Positions 30,954-38,919 of a DNA stretch of 64,000 nt are shown here, piece after piece. The position numbers were made by a program, and so were the translations under genes. Origin of the DNA: Sphaerisporangium flaviroseum (GTDB lineage: Bacteria > Actinomycetota > Actinomycetes > Streptosporangiales > Streptosporangiaceae); the NCBI RefSeq assembly GCF_039537005.1, contig NZ_BAAAZR010000036.1, positions 60,473 to 124,472 on the forward strand. Direction: 5' to 3'. The notes beneath the pieces are model-generated. The model ran no database searches. It saw only the letters and a list, made by a program, of their open reading frames with translations, and was not told the DNA's origin. How positions within the stretch are numbered: position 1 is the stretch's first letter; the number at the start of each line of letters is the position of its first letter.

Positions 30954-31846
30954 GCATCGCCCTGGTGCTGCGCGCCCTCGGCATCGGCGAGTTGCTCACC
31001 GCCGTGCCGGCCTTGCGCGCGCTCCGCCGTGGCGGCCTGAACGTGGTCCTCGCGGCGCCCGCGGAGCTGAAGGACCTCGCCCTGCTGAGCGGTGCGGTCG
31101 AGGGACTGCTTCCCGCATACGGGCTCGACGAGCTTCCCTGGCAGGGGCGCCGGCCCGACCTGGCCGTGAACATGCATGGCCGCGGGCCGAGGAGCCACCG
31201 CCTGCTGATGGACATGCGGCCCCGGCGGCTGTGGGCGTTCGCCAATCCGGCCGTGCCGCGGCTGAGAGGGCCCCGCTGGCACGAGCATGAGCACGAGGTG
31301 CAGCGGTGGTGCCGGCTGGTCAAGTGGTACGGCTCCCGCGTGGACCCCGAGGACCTGGCGATTCCCGTACCGAACGGCCCGAATCCCGCACCGGGCGCGG
31401 TGCTGATCCACCCGGGCGCCAAGGGCGCCGCGAGACGGTGGCCGCCCGAGCGCTTCGCGGAGGTGGCCAAGGTCATGGTCGCGGAAGGGCTCCAGGTGGC
31501 CGTCACGGGAAGCCGTCGCGAGCGTCCCATGGCCCTGCTCGTCGCGGCCCAGGCCAAACTGCCCCCGCGCAGCGTGCTGGCCGGCCGTACCTCTCTGAGA
31601 GAGCTGTGCGCCCTGGTCGCCGGCGCACGGCTGGTGATCTGCGGGGACACCGGAGTGGCCCACCTCGCCACGGCGTACGGCACCCCGTCCGTGGTGATCT
31701 TCGGCCCGGAGTCACCCGCTCGGTGGGGGCCGCCCGCTGACCGGCCGTGGCATCAGGCCGTCGCACGTGGCGGTGACGCGAGAGCGGTGACCGTGAACGA
31801 CGTCGTGTCCGCCGGCCGCAAGGTCATGTCCGTCCCGGTTCCGTGA
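30950..31846 (+). CDS. Glycosyltransferase family 9 (heptosyltransferase-like)
   Basis: This 298-residue GT-B protein has the GT9 start LVLRALGIGELLTAVPALRAL, the central HPGAKGAARRWPPERFAEV and the C-terminal donor site CGDTGVAHLATAYGTPSVVIFGP. In Gram-negatives GT9 enzymes transfer ADP-heptose in lipopolysaccharide; in actinomycetes they sit in heptose-glycan clusters of unknown product. The GmhB-like phosphatase at 20.5 kb fits the same pathway. AGGAGG lies about 10 bases before the ATG. Confidence 0.9.
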   Translation: MSIALVLRALGIGELLTAVPALRALRRGGLNVVLAAPAELKDLALLSGAVEGLLPAYGLDELPWQGRRPDLAVNMHGRGPRSHRLLMDMRPRRLWAFANPAVPRLRGPRWHEHEHEVQRWCRLVKWYGSRVDPEDLAIPVPNGPNPAPGAVLIHPGAKGAARRWPPERFAEVAKVMVAEGLQVAVTGSRRERPMALLVAAQAKLPPRSVLAGRTSLRELCALVAGARLVICGDTGVAHLATAYGTPSVVIFGPESPARWGPPADRPWHQAVARGGDARAVTVNDVVSAGRKVMSVPVP

Positions 31847-32068
31847 TCGAAGAGGCGTGATCACGGCGGGGACGTGCCCCGAGCGAGGTCCGCTCGGAGG
31901 CGGGTCAGGTTTGGAAGGCCTCCTGCACGGTAGCTGGGTGGGACAGGCGTCACCAGCAGGAAGGACAGGCGTGCTTCGATGGTCGGCTCCTTCCGATGAA
32001 CATTCGGAACGCACATGACGTCGGATTTGTCGGGTATGGGGAACGTTCACTGGAAAGGGGGACCGAGA

Positions 32069-32323
32069 ATGAGCGAAACTCCGGAACAGCGGTCTACAAC
32101 CGGTAAGCCCATGGTGACGGGAACTCCCCGCGACCTCATTCATATACGTCTCGCGTCGTTCGTGCTTTTCCTCACGATCGCGCTGGGGGTCCTCGCGCTG
32201 GTGGCGAAGGCAACGGTGCTGGTCATCGTCCTGGCGGTCGTCGCCGTCGTCGCGATCGTCGACGTGATGTTCGCCGTACGGCGGCAGCGCCGCCTCGGCA
32301 CCGGGCCCCGATCCACGGGGTGA
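32069..32323 (+). CDS. Small membrane protein
   Basis: This 84-residue protein has a polar N-terminus, two close membrane segments (about 27-46 and 47-66) and a basic tail (RRQRRLGTG). The ATG at 32069 has AAGGGGG 8 bases upstream. It ends 11 bases before the most likely SDR start and may form an operon with it. Family not recognised. Confidence 0.6.
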   Translation: MSETPEQRSTTGKPMVTGTPRDLIHIRLASFVLFLTIALGVLALVAKATVLVIVLAVVAVVAIVDVMFAVRRQRRLGTGPRSTG

Positions 32324-32334
32324 GAGGGGATGAC

Positions 32335-33333
32335 GTGTTGGACGGCAAGGTCGTAGTGGTTACCGGCGCCAGCGGTGGCGTCGGTCGTGCCGTTGTACGG
32401 ATGCTCGGAGACAAGGGGGCCAAGGTCGCCCTCATCGCCCGGGGCGAGACCGGCCTCGCGACCGCCGCCACCGAGGTGGGCGCCGAGGGCGGCGTGGCCA
32501 AGGTCTTCCCCGCCGACGTGGCCGACCACGAGCAGGTGGACGCGGCGGCCGACAGCATCGAGCGGGAACTCGGTCCCATCGACGTGTGGATCAACGTGGC
32601 CTTCTCGTCGGTGTTCGCGCCGTTCACGGAGGTCGAGCCCGCCGAGTACGAGCGGACTACCGCGGTGACCTACCTGGGTTACGTCTGGGGCACCCGTGCC
32701 GCTCTGCTGCGGATGCGCCCGAGGAACAGGGGCGTGATCGTGCAGTGCGGGTCCGCCCTGGCCTATCGCGGCATCCCCCTCCAGTCGGCGTACTGCGGCG
32801 CCAAGCACGCCATCAAGGGCTTCACCGAGTCGGTCCGTACGGAGCTCCTGCATGACCGCAGCGACGTGAAGATCACCATGGTGCAGCTGCCGGCGGTGAA
32901 CACCCCGCAGTTCGACTGGGTGCTCTCCCGCCTGCGCCGCCACCCGCAGCCCGTCCCGCCGATCTTCCAGCCCGAGGTCGCCGCGCAGGCGATCGTGTAC
33001 GCCGCCGAGCACCCCGAGCGCCGCGAGTACTGGGTCGGCGGCAGCACCGCGGCGACGATCATCGGTGAGCGGCTCGTCCCCGGCCTGATCGACCGCTACC
33101 TCGGCAAGACGGGCGTCACGTCCCAGCAGACCAAGGAGAAGCCGCCGACCGGAGTGGCCAACCTGTGGCAGCCCGCGGACGAGAACCGCGACTACGGCGC
33201 CCATGGCGGCTTCGACGACCGCGCCAAGGACCGCAGCGTCCAGGTGTGGCTCTCCCAGCACCGCGGCCTGATCGCCGCGGGCGCGGGTGGTGCCGCGGCG
33301 GCGGCGCTCGCCGTCCTCGCCACCCGCCGCTAG
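32335..33333 (+). CDS. SDR-family oxidoreductase with C-terminal membrane tail
   Basis: This 332-residue protein begins with a classical SDR domain: VVVTGASGGVGRAVVRML (TGxxxGxG), DVADHEQV, the NNAG-equivalent INVAFSSVF, catalytic Ser in QCGSALAYRG and Y-x-x-x-K in SAYCGAKHAIKGF. After about residue 240 a non-catalytic extension follows (TGVANLWQPADENRDYGAHG), ending in a hydrophobic Ala-rich segment near the C-terminus that may anchor it. The GTG at 32335 is chosen because GAGAGGGG lies 6 bases upstream; GTG at 32320 is an alternative that overlaps the previous stop. Substrate unknown. Confidence 0.88.
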   Translation: MLDGKVVVVTGASGGVGRAVVRMLGDKGAKVALIARGETGLATAATEVGAEGGVAKVFPADVADHEQVDAAADSIERELGPIDVWINVAFSSVFAPFTEVEPAEYERTTAVTYLGYVWGTRAALLRMRPRNRGVIVQCGSALAYRGIPLQSAYCGAKHAIKGFTESVRTELLHDRSDVKITMVQLPAVNTPQFDWVLSRLRRHPQPVPPIFQPEVAAQAIVYAAEHPERREYWVGGSTAATIIGERLVPGLIDRYLGKTGVTSQQTKEKPPTGVANLWQPADENRDYGAHGGFDDRAKDRSVQVWLSQHRGLIAAGAGGAAAAALAVLATRR

Positions 33334-33382
33334 AGGTGTCCCGGGCACGAGGACAAGCCGGGCGGGCACGAGGGAGGACAAG

Positions 33383-33420
33383 CCGGAGGGCGGCGGACCA
33401 GGTGGTCCGCCGCCCTCCGG
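33383..33420. terminator. Strong bidirectional terminator
   Basis: A near-complete 38-bp palindrome (stem of about 17 bp starting CCGGAGGGCGGCGG) lies between the convergent SDR and DUF4235 genes. Confidence 0.85.
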
Positions 33421-33489
33421 CGTTCTCGGCTCCCGTAACGCGGTGACGCCGGGTGGGAGGCCGTCACTGCCAGGTGTCCGCCCAGGGCG

Positions 33490-33753
33490 TCACTCTCCGG
33501 GCCACTCCCCGGTGGCGTTCTGGACGCCTTCCGCGCTGGCACGGTCGATCGCGGCCTTCACCACTCCGAAGATCGCCCCCTGGAGTGCGGCGGCGATGAG
33601 GATCTCGGGCCAGTTGTACTGCCTGGACGTGGCCTCGGGGGCGTCGTCCTTGCCGGCCACCAGCTTCCAGACCTGCTTGAAGATCAGGCCGGAGAGGTAA
33701 CCGCCGACCATGCCGGACAGCACACCCGCCGACCTGTAGGCCAGTTTCTTCAC
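33490..33753 (-). CDS. DUF4235 family membrane protein
   Basis: This 87-residue protein has KLAYRSAGVLSGMVGGYLSG, IFKQVWKLVAGKDDAPEAT and WPEILIAAALQGAIFGVVKA, which are the DUF4235 hallmarks, with two membrane segments. The GTG start at 33753 lies 2 bases after the upstream LEA-like gene stop, with GGAGG 11 bases upstream in that gene. The pairing of DUF4235 with LEA-like or DUF3618 proteins is frequent in actinomycetes. Function unknown. Confidence 0.88.
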   Translation of the reverse strand: MKKLAYRSAGVLSGMVGGYLSGLIFKQVWKLVAGKDDAPEATSRQYNWPEILIAAALQGAIFGVVKAAIDRASAEGVQNATGEWPGE

Positions 33754-33755
33754 GA

Positions 33756-34187
33756 CTACTTCTTCCTCCGCAGCATCCGCCAGAACAGCAGGACACCGGC
33801 GGCGATCGCGGCGGTCACCCACGGGCGGTTCTTGGCCTGGGTGACGACCTTGTCCGCGGCGTCCTTCACCTCGTCGGGCATGTTGGCGCGGGCCTTGTCC
33901 GCCAGTTCGCCCGCCTTGCCGGCCAGCTCGGTGGCCTTGGTCCCGGCCATCTCCGCCAGGTCACCCGCCTTGTCGCCGGCCTTGGAGGCCAGCACCCCTG
34001 CCTTGTCCCCGGCCTTGGATGCCAGTTCCCCGGCCTTGTCGCTCGCCTTGGCCGCCAGGTCACCCGCCTTGTCGCCGGCTTTGGAAGCCAGCACCCCTGC
34101 CTTGTCCCCGGCCTTGCCGGCGAGGTCGCCCACGTCGTTCTTCGCCCCGGTCACCGCATTCTGGGCGCGGTCCGTGATATCCGCCAT
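33756..34187 (-). CDS. LEA-like 11-mer repeat protein with C-terminal membrane segment
   Basis: This 143-residue protein is built of 11-residue units such as SKAGDKAGVLA, SKAGDKAGDLA, AKASDKAGELA and EMAGTKATELA (about residues 20-90), followed by DEVKDAADKVVTQAKNRPWV and a membrane segment (TAAIAAGVLLFW) with a basic end. Repeated 11-mers rich in Ala, Lys, Gly and acidic residues are the mark of group 3 LEA proteins, which become helical on drying or on membranes. The ATG at 34187 has GGAGG 6 bases upstream. A SigB-like promoter lies just upstream. It forms an operon with DUF4235. Confidence 0.85.
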   Translation of the reverse strand: MADITDRAQNAVTGAKNDVGDLAGKAGDKAGVLASKAGDKAGDLAAKASDKAGELASKAGDKAGVLASKAGDKAGDLAEMAGTKATELAGKAGELADKARANMPDEVKDAADKVVTQAKNRPWVTAAIAAGVLLFWRMLRRKK

Positions 34188-34214
34188 CGTGTCCTCCTTT
34201 GCCATGGCCCCCCG

Positions 34215-34239
34215 CTACCCCTGGAAGAGGGCCTCTAAC
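34215..34239 (-). promoter_or_regulatory. SigB/SigF-like promoter for the LEA-like gene
   Basis: On the minus strand GTTAGA (34234-34239), a 13-base spacer and GGGTAG (34215-34220) lie about 28 bases before the ATG, giving a short leader that still holds the ribosome binding site. Confidence 0.5.
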
Positions 34240-34360
34240 GGGCTTTCTCCGTTGGCACAGGCAGAAGGAGCACCGATGGCCTGCGGCGGGAACCCGTGCA
34301 CGCCGGAAAGCCGACCCGACAGAGCGGGCCGGCCCGGCGAGAGGACTTATCGCGGCACGG

Positions 34361-34753
34361 TCACCGGGCTTTCGCGGTGGCCCTGCGGTTCGCCTTCTTG
34401 ATGGCCTCGACAAGCTGGCTCTTGTCCATCTTCGAGCGGCCTTCGATGCCGAGCCGGGCGGCCACCTTGTACAGGTGTGCCTTGCTCGCGTTGGCGTCGA
34501 CGCCCTCGGCGGTGTTGCCCTCTTCTGGGGTGCTCCGCGCGGCCTGGGCGTCGGACGGGCCCTTCTTGGCCTTCGGTTCCCAGTGGTCGCCGACCTTCTC
34601 GAACGAGTGCTTCAGCGCGGAGAACGCGGTGCGATGGGCTCTCTCGCCCTCTCCGTACGTCTGCACGGCCGCATCGTGCGCTTTGATCCAGGTTTCCTGC
34701 GCCTTTTTCGGCGAGCGCTCAAGGGTCGACGGGAGTTCCTGCTTTCCAGGCAT
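34361..34753 (-). CDS. ChaB-domain protein with Rho-N-like C-terminus
   Basis: This 130-residue protein has an N-terminal ChaB domain (ELPSTLERSPKKAQETWIKA then GERAHRTAFSALKHSFEKVGDHWEPK) and a C-terminal SAP/Rho-N-like motif (SKAHLYKVAARLGIEGRSKM and SQLVEAIKKAN). ChaB was named from the E. coli cation transport locus, but its role is unclear; the Rho-N-like motif suggests nucleic-acid contact. GAGGAG lies 7 bases before the ATG. It belongs to the same stress neighbourhood as the LEA-like and DUF6458 genes. Confidence 0.9.
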   Translation of the reverse strand: MPGKQELPSTLERSPKKAQETWIKAHDAAVQTYGEGERAHRTAFSALKHSFEKVGDHWEPKAKKGPSDAQAARSTPEEGNTAEGVDANASKAHLYKVAARLGIEGRSKMDKSQLVEAIKKANRRATAKAR

Positions 34754-34794
34754 GACTGTCTCCTCGAAGTCGTCCCGCTGGTCTCACCTCGAGG

Positions 34795-35073
34795 TCAGAC
34801 CATGGGGTCGTCGTAACGCCGCTCCTCGTAGACCTGCGTCCTCGTGCCGTCGACCGGCGTCACGGGGGTGCCCGGGGCCACGGGAGTCGTGCTGGTGACG
34901 GCGGTCCGGCGCACGTTCGTCATACGCCAGATGCCGAACAGCAGCCCGGCGATACCACCCAGCATGAGAATCACGCCGACGACGTTGATGTCGACGCCGG
35001 CGAGGTCGAACTCGACCGCCCACGTCAAGATGGCGCCGAGCATGATCAGGAAGATGCTTCCGGCTAGGGTCAT
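34795..35073 (-). CDS. DUF6458 family membrane protein
   Basis: This 92-residue protein has two membrane segments (AGSIFLIMLGAILTWAVEF; INVVGVILMLGGIAGLLFGIW) with a DLAGVDIN turn and a tail ending YEERRYDDP, the features of DUF6458. GGAGG lies 8 bases upstream. It is 41 bases before the ChaB gene on the same strand, so they may be cotranscribed. A GTTTGA and a GGGGAA/A occur upstream, a poor version of the stress promoter. Function unknown. Confidence 0.85.
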   Translation of the reverse strand: MTLAGSIFLIMLGAILTWAVEFDLAGVDINVVGVILMLGGIAGLLFGIWRMTNVRRTAVTSTTPVAPGTPVTPVDGTRTQVYEERRYDDPMV

Positions 35074-35225
35074 GGAAATGCCTCCTTCGGTCCTCGCCCC
35101 CCCTTCTTTCCCCTCCACGAATCTCAAACGTCGGCGGACCGTCCGGCACGTCCCCTCGTACGCCGGCGTGGCTCACCTAATCAGTTTGCCCAGGCAGACA
35201 CGCTGGTGATACGCACTCTTCCGTG

Positions 35226-35804
35226 ATGTTCAGCGATAAACCCACCCTCACCGGCAAGCGCGTCGTGCTGCGTCCTGTCGGCCCGGAGCACGCGGACGGC
35301 CTGTGGGAGCTCGTACGCGACCCCGAGACCCGGCGGCTCACCGGCTCGCACGCCGAGTTCCACCACGAGGCCACCCGGATCTGGTACTCCACCCGTGGCG
35401 AGCAGAACGATCGGCTGGACCTGGCGATCTGCGACGCGGCCGACGGCTCTTACGCCGGCGAGATCGTGCTCAACGACCTCGACATCCACAACGTATCCTG
35501 CAACCTGCGGATAGCCCTGGTCGGCCCTCGCGTGTACGGCAGGGGGTTCGGCACCGAGGCGACCCGGCTGGTGCTGGCCCACGCGTTCGAGACCGTGGGG
35601 ATCCACCGCATCGCTCTTGAGGTCTTCGCGTTCAACGCGCGGGCGCACCACGTCTACGAGAAGGTCGGCTTCGTCAGGGAGGGAGTCCTGCGGGACGCCC
35701 TGCGCTGGGATGGAGAGTGGCACGACGCGATCGTGATGTCCGTCCTCGCCTCCGACTGGAGCGCCCACCGCGGACATCCGGCGATCGGTGGAGCCTCACG
35801 ATAG
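35226..35804 (+). CDS. GNAT acetyltransferase (RimJ/RimL type)
   Basis: This 192-residue protein has the RimL-like N-terminus (PTLTGKRVVLRPVGPEHADGLWEL), the core strand LDLAICDAADGSYAGEIVL, the acetyl-CoA P-loop region RVYGRGFGTEATRLVLAHAF and the C-terminal VFAFNARAHHVYEKVGFVREG. It would acetylate an amine on a protein N-terminus or small molecule. The start is ATG 35226 or GTG 35223; there is no Shine-Dalgarno, and TTGCCC with GATACG after 16 bases (35186-35213) may be a promoter giving a very short leader. Confidence 0.88.
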   Translation: MFSDKPTLTGKRVVLRPVGPEHADGLWELVRDPETRRLTGSHAEFHHEATRIWYSTRGEQNDRLDLAICDAADGSYAGEIVLNDLDIHNVSCNLRIALVGPRVYGRGFGTEATRLVLAHAFETVGIHRIALEVFAFNARAHHVYEKVGFVREGVLRDALRWDGEWHDAIVMSVLASDWSAHRGHPAIGGASR

Positions 35805-35827
35805 CCCGCGCCACTCCCGGTGGTCGT

Positions 35828-35852
35828 GGCGGTGGTCGTCGCGACCACCGCC
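35828..35852. terminator. Bidirectional hairpin terminator
   Basis: A perfect 11-bp stem (GGCGGTGGTCG) with a 3-base loop lies between the convergent GNAT and small-protein genes. Confidence 0.75.
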
Positions 35853-35881
35853 CTTGTACGCCTCCTAGGATGACCGTGTTT

Positions 35882-36109
35882 CTAGGCGCCGCCGTTCCTT
35901 GCCGCGTTCTTCTTGGCGATACCCCGTACGACCTCATCGACGTGGGGCTCGCACACCGGGTCCCGGGAACGGCGGCCGGAGAACCAGTTGGTCTCGATGA
36001 CGTAGTCGGCTGGATGCCCGCATAGACAGGTGCCAGGGTTTTCTGGATCTACCGGTAGTACCGCTGTTTGCTGCCTGACCATGGATTGAGCGTAACCGCG
36101 ATATGACAT
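35882..36109 (-). CDS. Small Cys/His-rich (zinc-ribbon-like) protein
   Basis: This 75-residue protein has GTCLCGHPADYVIETNWFSG followed by DPVCEPHVDEV, that is CxCGH and CxxH pairs that could bind one zinc ion. It starts ATG at 36109 with GGGAGAAA upstream. It is AT-richer than its neighbours. The family is not recognised, and no partner is evident. Confidence 0.6.
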   Translation of the reverse strand: MSYRGYAQSMVRQQTAVLPVDPENPGTCLCGHPADYVIETNWFSGRRSRDPVCEPHVDEVVRGIAKKNAARNGGA

Positions 36110-36242
36110 CGTTTCTCCCAGAACGCTCGGTTCTTTCGAGAAAGCAGGCCGTGTGACCTGCCGCTCGACGGACTTTCGTCCCGGAAGATGGGCTACCTGA
36201 CCCTTCTACAGTCGTCTCACCGGATCTGCGCCGAGGAGCGTG

Positions 36243-37364
36243 ATGGGGCGATCAATCGAGATGCCCTTCTGGCGGGCCATCACCGTCTACCGCGTCGCCT
36301 CGCTCGCGTACGCGGCGCTGGTGCTCGCGGGCGCGGGCGGCTACCAGCGGCCCGTGATCGGATGGCTCGTCATCGGCGTGATGGCCCTGTGGACCGCCGC
36401 CACGGCGTTCGCCTACTCGGTCGCCCGCAGCCGCACCCTGCTCGTGATCGACATGCTGGTCACGCTGGGCTGCCTGCTGGCATCGCCGTACGTCCAGGGT
36501 GCCGACGCGGGGCCCGCAGGGGTCATGCCGGTCCCCGCGACCTGGATCGGCGGCCCGGTGCTCGCCTGGGCCGTGTACGGCGGGCGGCGGGCGGGGGTGC
36601 TGGCGGCGGTCCTGCTTTCCGTGGCCGACCTGTGGTTGCGTGGCGCGCGTGGATTCGACCTCTCTGTTCCCCTCAACGGAGCCGTGCTGCTGATCCTCGC
36701 CGGGGCCGTGGTCGGCCACGTCGCCCGGCTGACCGAGCAGGCGGAGGAACGGCTCCAGCGGGCGGTCGAACTGGAGGCGGCCGGCCGCGAGCGGCAGAGG
36801 CTCGCCCGGGGCATCCACGACTCGGTCCTGCAGGTGCTGGCGCTGGTGCAGCGTCGCGGTCTGGAGATCGGCGGCGAGGCCGCCGAGCTTGGACGGCTGG
36901 CCGGGGAGCAGGAGGCCGCGCTGCGGGAGATGGTCCGTGGCGAACCGGTCGTGCCCGGGTACGAGGGCGCGGGGCTGGTCGACGTGGGAGCCCTGCTGCG
37001 CCGCCACGGCTCGACCGCGGTGACGGTGTCCACGCCCGCCACCCCGGTGCTCCTCCCCGCCGGCCGGGCGCGGGAGGTGGCGGCGGCCGTGGGCGCGGCA
37101 CTCGACAACGTGCGGCGGCACTGCGGCGAGGACACCCGGGCCTGGGTGCTCGCGGAGGAGGGCCCCGGATCGGTGACGGTGACCATCCGCGACGACGGTC
37201 CCGGCATCCCCGCCGGACGCCTCGCGGAGGCGGAGGCCGAGGGCAGGCTCGGCGTCGCCCAGTCGATCCGCGGCCGCGTCGCCGGCCTGGGCGGCACGGC
37301 CTGCTTCATCTCCGTTCCCGGCCAGGGCACCGAGGTGGAGCTGACCGTCCCCACTGCGGGCTAG
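36243..37364 (+). CDS. MacS-type sensor histidine kinase
   Basis: This 373-residue kinase has five or six membrane segments (about 10-165), a HisKA_3-like helix with RQRLARGIHDSVLQVLALVQ (phospho-acceptor His) and a C-terminal HATPase domain (ALDNVRRHCGED, DDGPGIPAG, SIRGRVAGLGG). The GIHDSVLQVLALV form and the N-terminal membrane block fit the actinobacterial MacS family. GAGGAG lies just before the ATG at 36243; a GTG 3 bases earlier is possible. The response regulator follows after 33 bases. Confidence 0.9.
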   Translation: MGRSIEMPFWRAITVYRVASLAYAALVLAGAGGYQRPVIGWLVIGVMALWTAATAFAYSVARSRTLLVIDMLVTLGCLLASPYVQGADAGPAGVMPVPATWIGGPVLAWAVYGGRRAGVLAAVLLSVADLWLRGARGFDLSVPLNGAVLLILAGAVVGHVARLTEQAEERLQRAVELEAAGRERQRLARGIHDSVLQVLALVQRRGLEIGGEAAELGRLAGEQEAALREMVRGEPVVPGYEGAGLVDVGALLRRHGSTAVTVSTPATPVLLPAGRAREVAAAVGAALDNVRRHCGEDTRAWVLAEEGPGSVTVTIRDDGPGIPAGRLAEAEAEGRLGVAQSIRGRVAGLGGTACFISVPGQGTEVELTVPTAG

Positions 37365-37397
37365 GCCGCGGCGCCGGGCCACCCTACAGTTGCCGTC

Positions 37398-38048
37398 GTG
37401 AACGCTCTGCGCGTGATGGTGGTGGACGACCATCCGATGTGGCGGGACTCGGTGGCCCGCGACCTCGAGGAGGCGCGGTACGAGGTGGTGGCGACCACCG
37501 GCGAGGGCCGCCAGGCGCTCCGCATCGCCGCCGCCGTACGTCCCGACGTGGTCATCCTCGACCTGAGGCTTCCCGACCTGAGCGGGGTCGAGGTCGCCAG
37601 GGGGCTCGCCGCCTGCCTGCCCGCGCCCCGGGTGCTGGTGCTGTCCGCGAGCGCGGAGCAGGAGGACGTACTCGAGGCGGTCAAGGCGGGCGCCTCGGGA
37701 TACCTGGTCAAGTCGGCGAGCAGGGAGGAGTTCCTGGACGCCGTGCGGCGCACGGCCGAGGGGGAGCCGGTGTTCACCCCCGGCCTGGCCGGGCTGGTGC
37801 TCGGCGAGTACCGCCGCCTGGCCGTGCAGACCTCCCCCGACGACGACGGCCCGCGCCTGACCGACCGCGAGACCGAGGTCCTGCGCCTGGTCGCCAAGGG
37901 GCTGTCGTACAAGCAGATCGCCGAACGCCTGGTGCTGTCGCATCGCACCGTGCAGAACCACGTGCAGAACACGCTGAACAAGCTACAGCTCCACAACCGG
38001 GTCGATCTGGTGCGCTACGCGATCGAGCGGGGGCTCGACGAGGGCTAG
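37398..38048 (+). CDS. LuxR-family response regulator
   Basis: This 216-residue regulator has a receiver domain (D10-D11, phospho-acceptor D55 in VVILDLRLPDLSG, K in YLVKSAS) and a LuxR helix-turn-helix (LTDRETEVLRLVAKGLSYKQIAERLVLSHRTVQNHVQNTLNKL). GTG start. It is the partner of the kinase just upstream. No shared palindromes with the first two-component system were seen. Confidence 0.93.
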   Translation: MNALRVMVVDDHPMWRDSVARDLEEARYEVVATTGEGRQALRIAAAVRPDVVILDLRLPDLSGVEVARGLAACLPAPRVLVLSASAEQEDVLEAVKAGASGYLVKSASREEFLDAVRRTAEGEPVFTPGLAGLVLGEYRRLAVQTSPDDDGPRLTDRETEVLRLVAKGLSYKQIAERLVLSHRTVQNHVQNTLNKLQLHNRVDLVRYAIERGLDEG

Positions 38049-38220
38049 GGCCGGCCCCCGATGTGGTCCGGTCCCAGGGCTTCAGCGCCTGCCGGCTCCG
38101 CCCCCGCGGGCCTCAGAGGCTGTCGACCTTGTAAGGATCGTGCTCCGAGAGCCGCTTGTCCAGGCCGGGCCTTGGGCGTCGTGGCGCCGGACATGGGGGC
38201 CTCTTTGGTGTCTGACGCCG

Positions 38221-38919
38221 CTACCGGACCGGATGGGAGTCCGGGACGGGAACCTCGGGGTCGAACTCGTACACGCGGGAACGCGGGTTGTAGAGACCGG
38301 CCGGCACCAGGTAGAGGTTCGTGACTACCTGCATGAGAAGGAGGAACACGACATACTGCGCAGCGTTCAGACCGGGGACGACATCGACCGGAAGGGTGTA
38401 GGCCATGACCACCCGGACGACCGCGTCGAGCACCAGGCCGATGCCCCAGAGCACCGTGCACACCCGCCATATCCGGCGGAACCCCGGCGCGCGTCGCCAC
38501 AGGACATCCCATGACTGCTTGCCCGGGCCCACCCGTCTCTCCAGCAGGAGGCGCGCGAAGGGAAACGTCAGCGGCTGGTCGGTACGTGCGCTCGCCAGCA
38601 TCCATACGCCGGTGACCACGGTCAGCCAGCCGTCCTTGGCGAGCATGAAGCGGGCGCTCCCGCTGATGAGCGACACCGCGAAGCTCAGCAGCATCATGAC
38701 GGTCATGAACACCGCCAGGCCGTCGGGTCTGCGCCCGCGCGCCAGGTCGGTGGTCGCGCTCAGCCCCGGTACCAGCGAGCTGATCACCAGGGAGGCCTGG
38801 TAGCTCAGGCCGGCCGCCCGCAGGAGGTAGTAGAGGCCGATGGGGATGGCCAGGTCGATGAGCAGCATCAGGCCGTATCTGCGCCGCCGAGCCGGGGTTC
38901 GATCGTTCATCGCCGTCAT
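38221..38919 (-). CDS. VC0807-like integral membrane protein
   Basis: This 232-residue protein has about six membrane segments and the VC0807-family pattern: LLIDLAIPIGLYYLLRAAGL, LVISSLVPGLSATTDLARGRRPDGLAVFMTVMM, SGSARFMLAKDGWLT. A C-terminal DPEVPVPDSHPVR tail is cytosolic. It overlaps the tetR gene stop by 4 bases (ATGA), so it is the regulated partner of that repressor. Function unknown; family members are thought to be membrane transport-like or stress proteins. Confidence 0.85.
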   Translation of the reverse strand: MTAMNDRTPARRRRYGLMLLIDLAIPIGLYYLLRAAGLSYQASLVISSLVPGLSATTDLARGRRPDGLAVFMTVMMLLSFAVSLISGSARFMLAKDGWLTVVTGVWMLASARTDQPLTFPFARLLLERRVGPGKQSWDVLWRRAPGFRRIWRVCTVLWGIGLVLDAVVRVVMAYTLPVDVVPGLNAAQYVVFLLLMQVVTNLYLVPAGLYNPRSRVYEFDPEVPVPDSHPVR

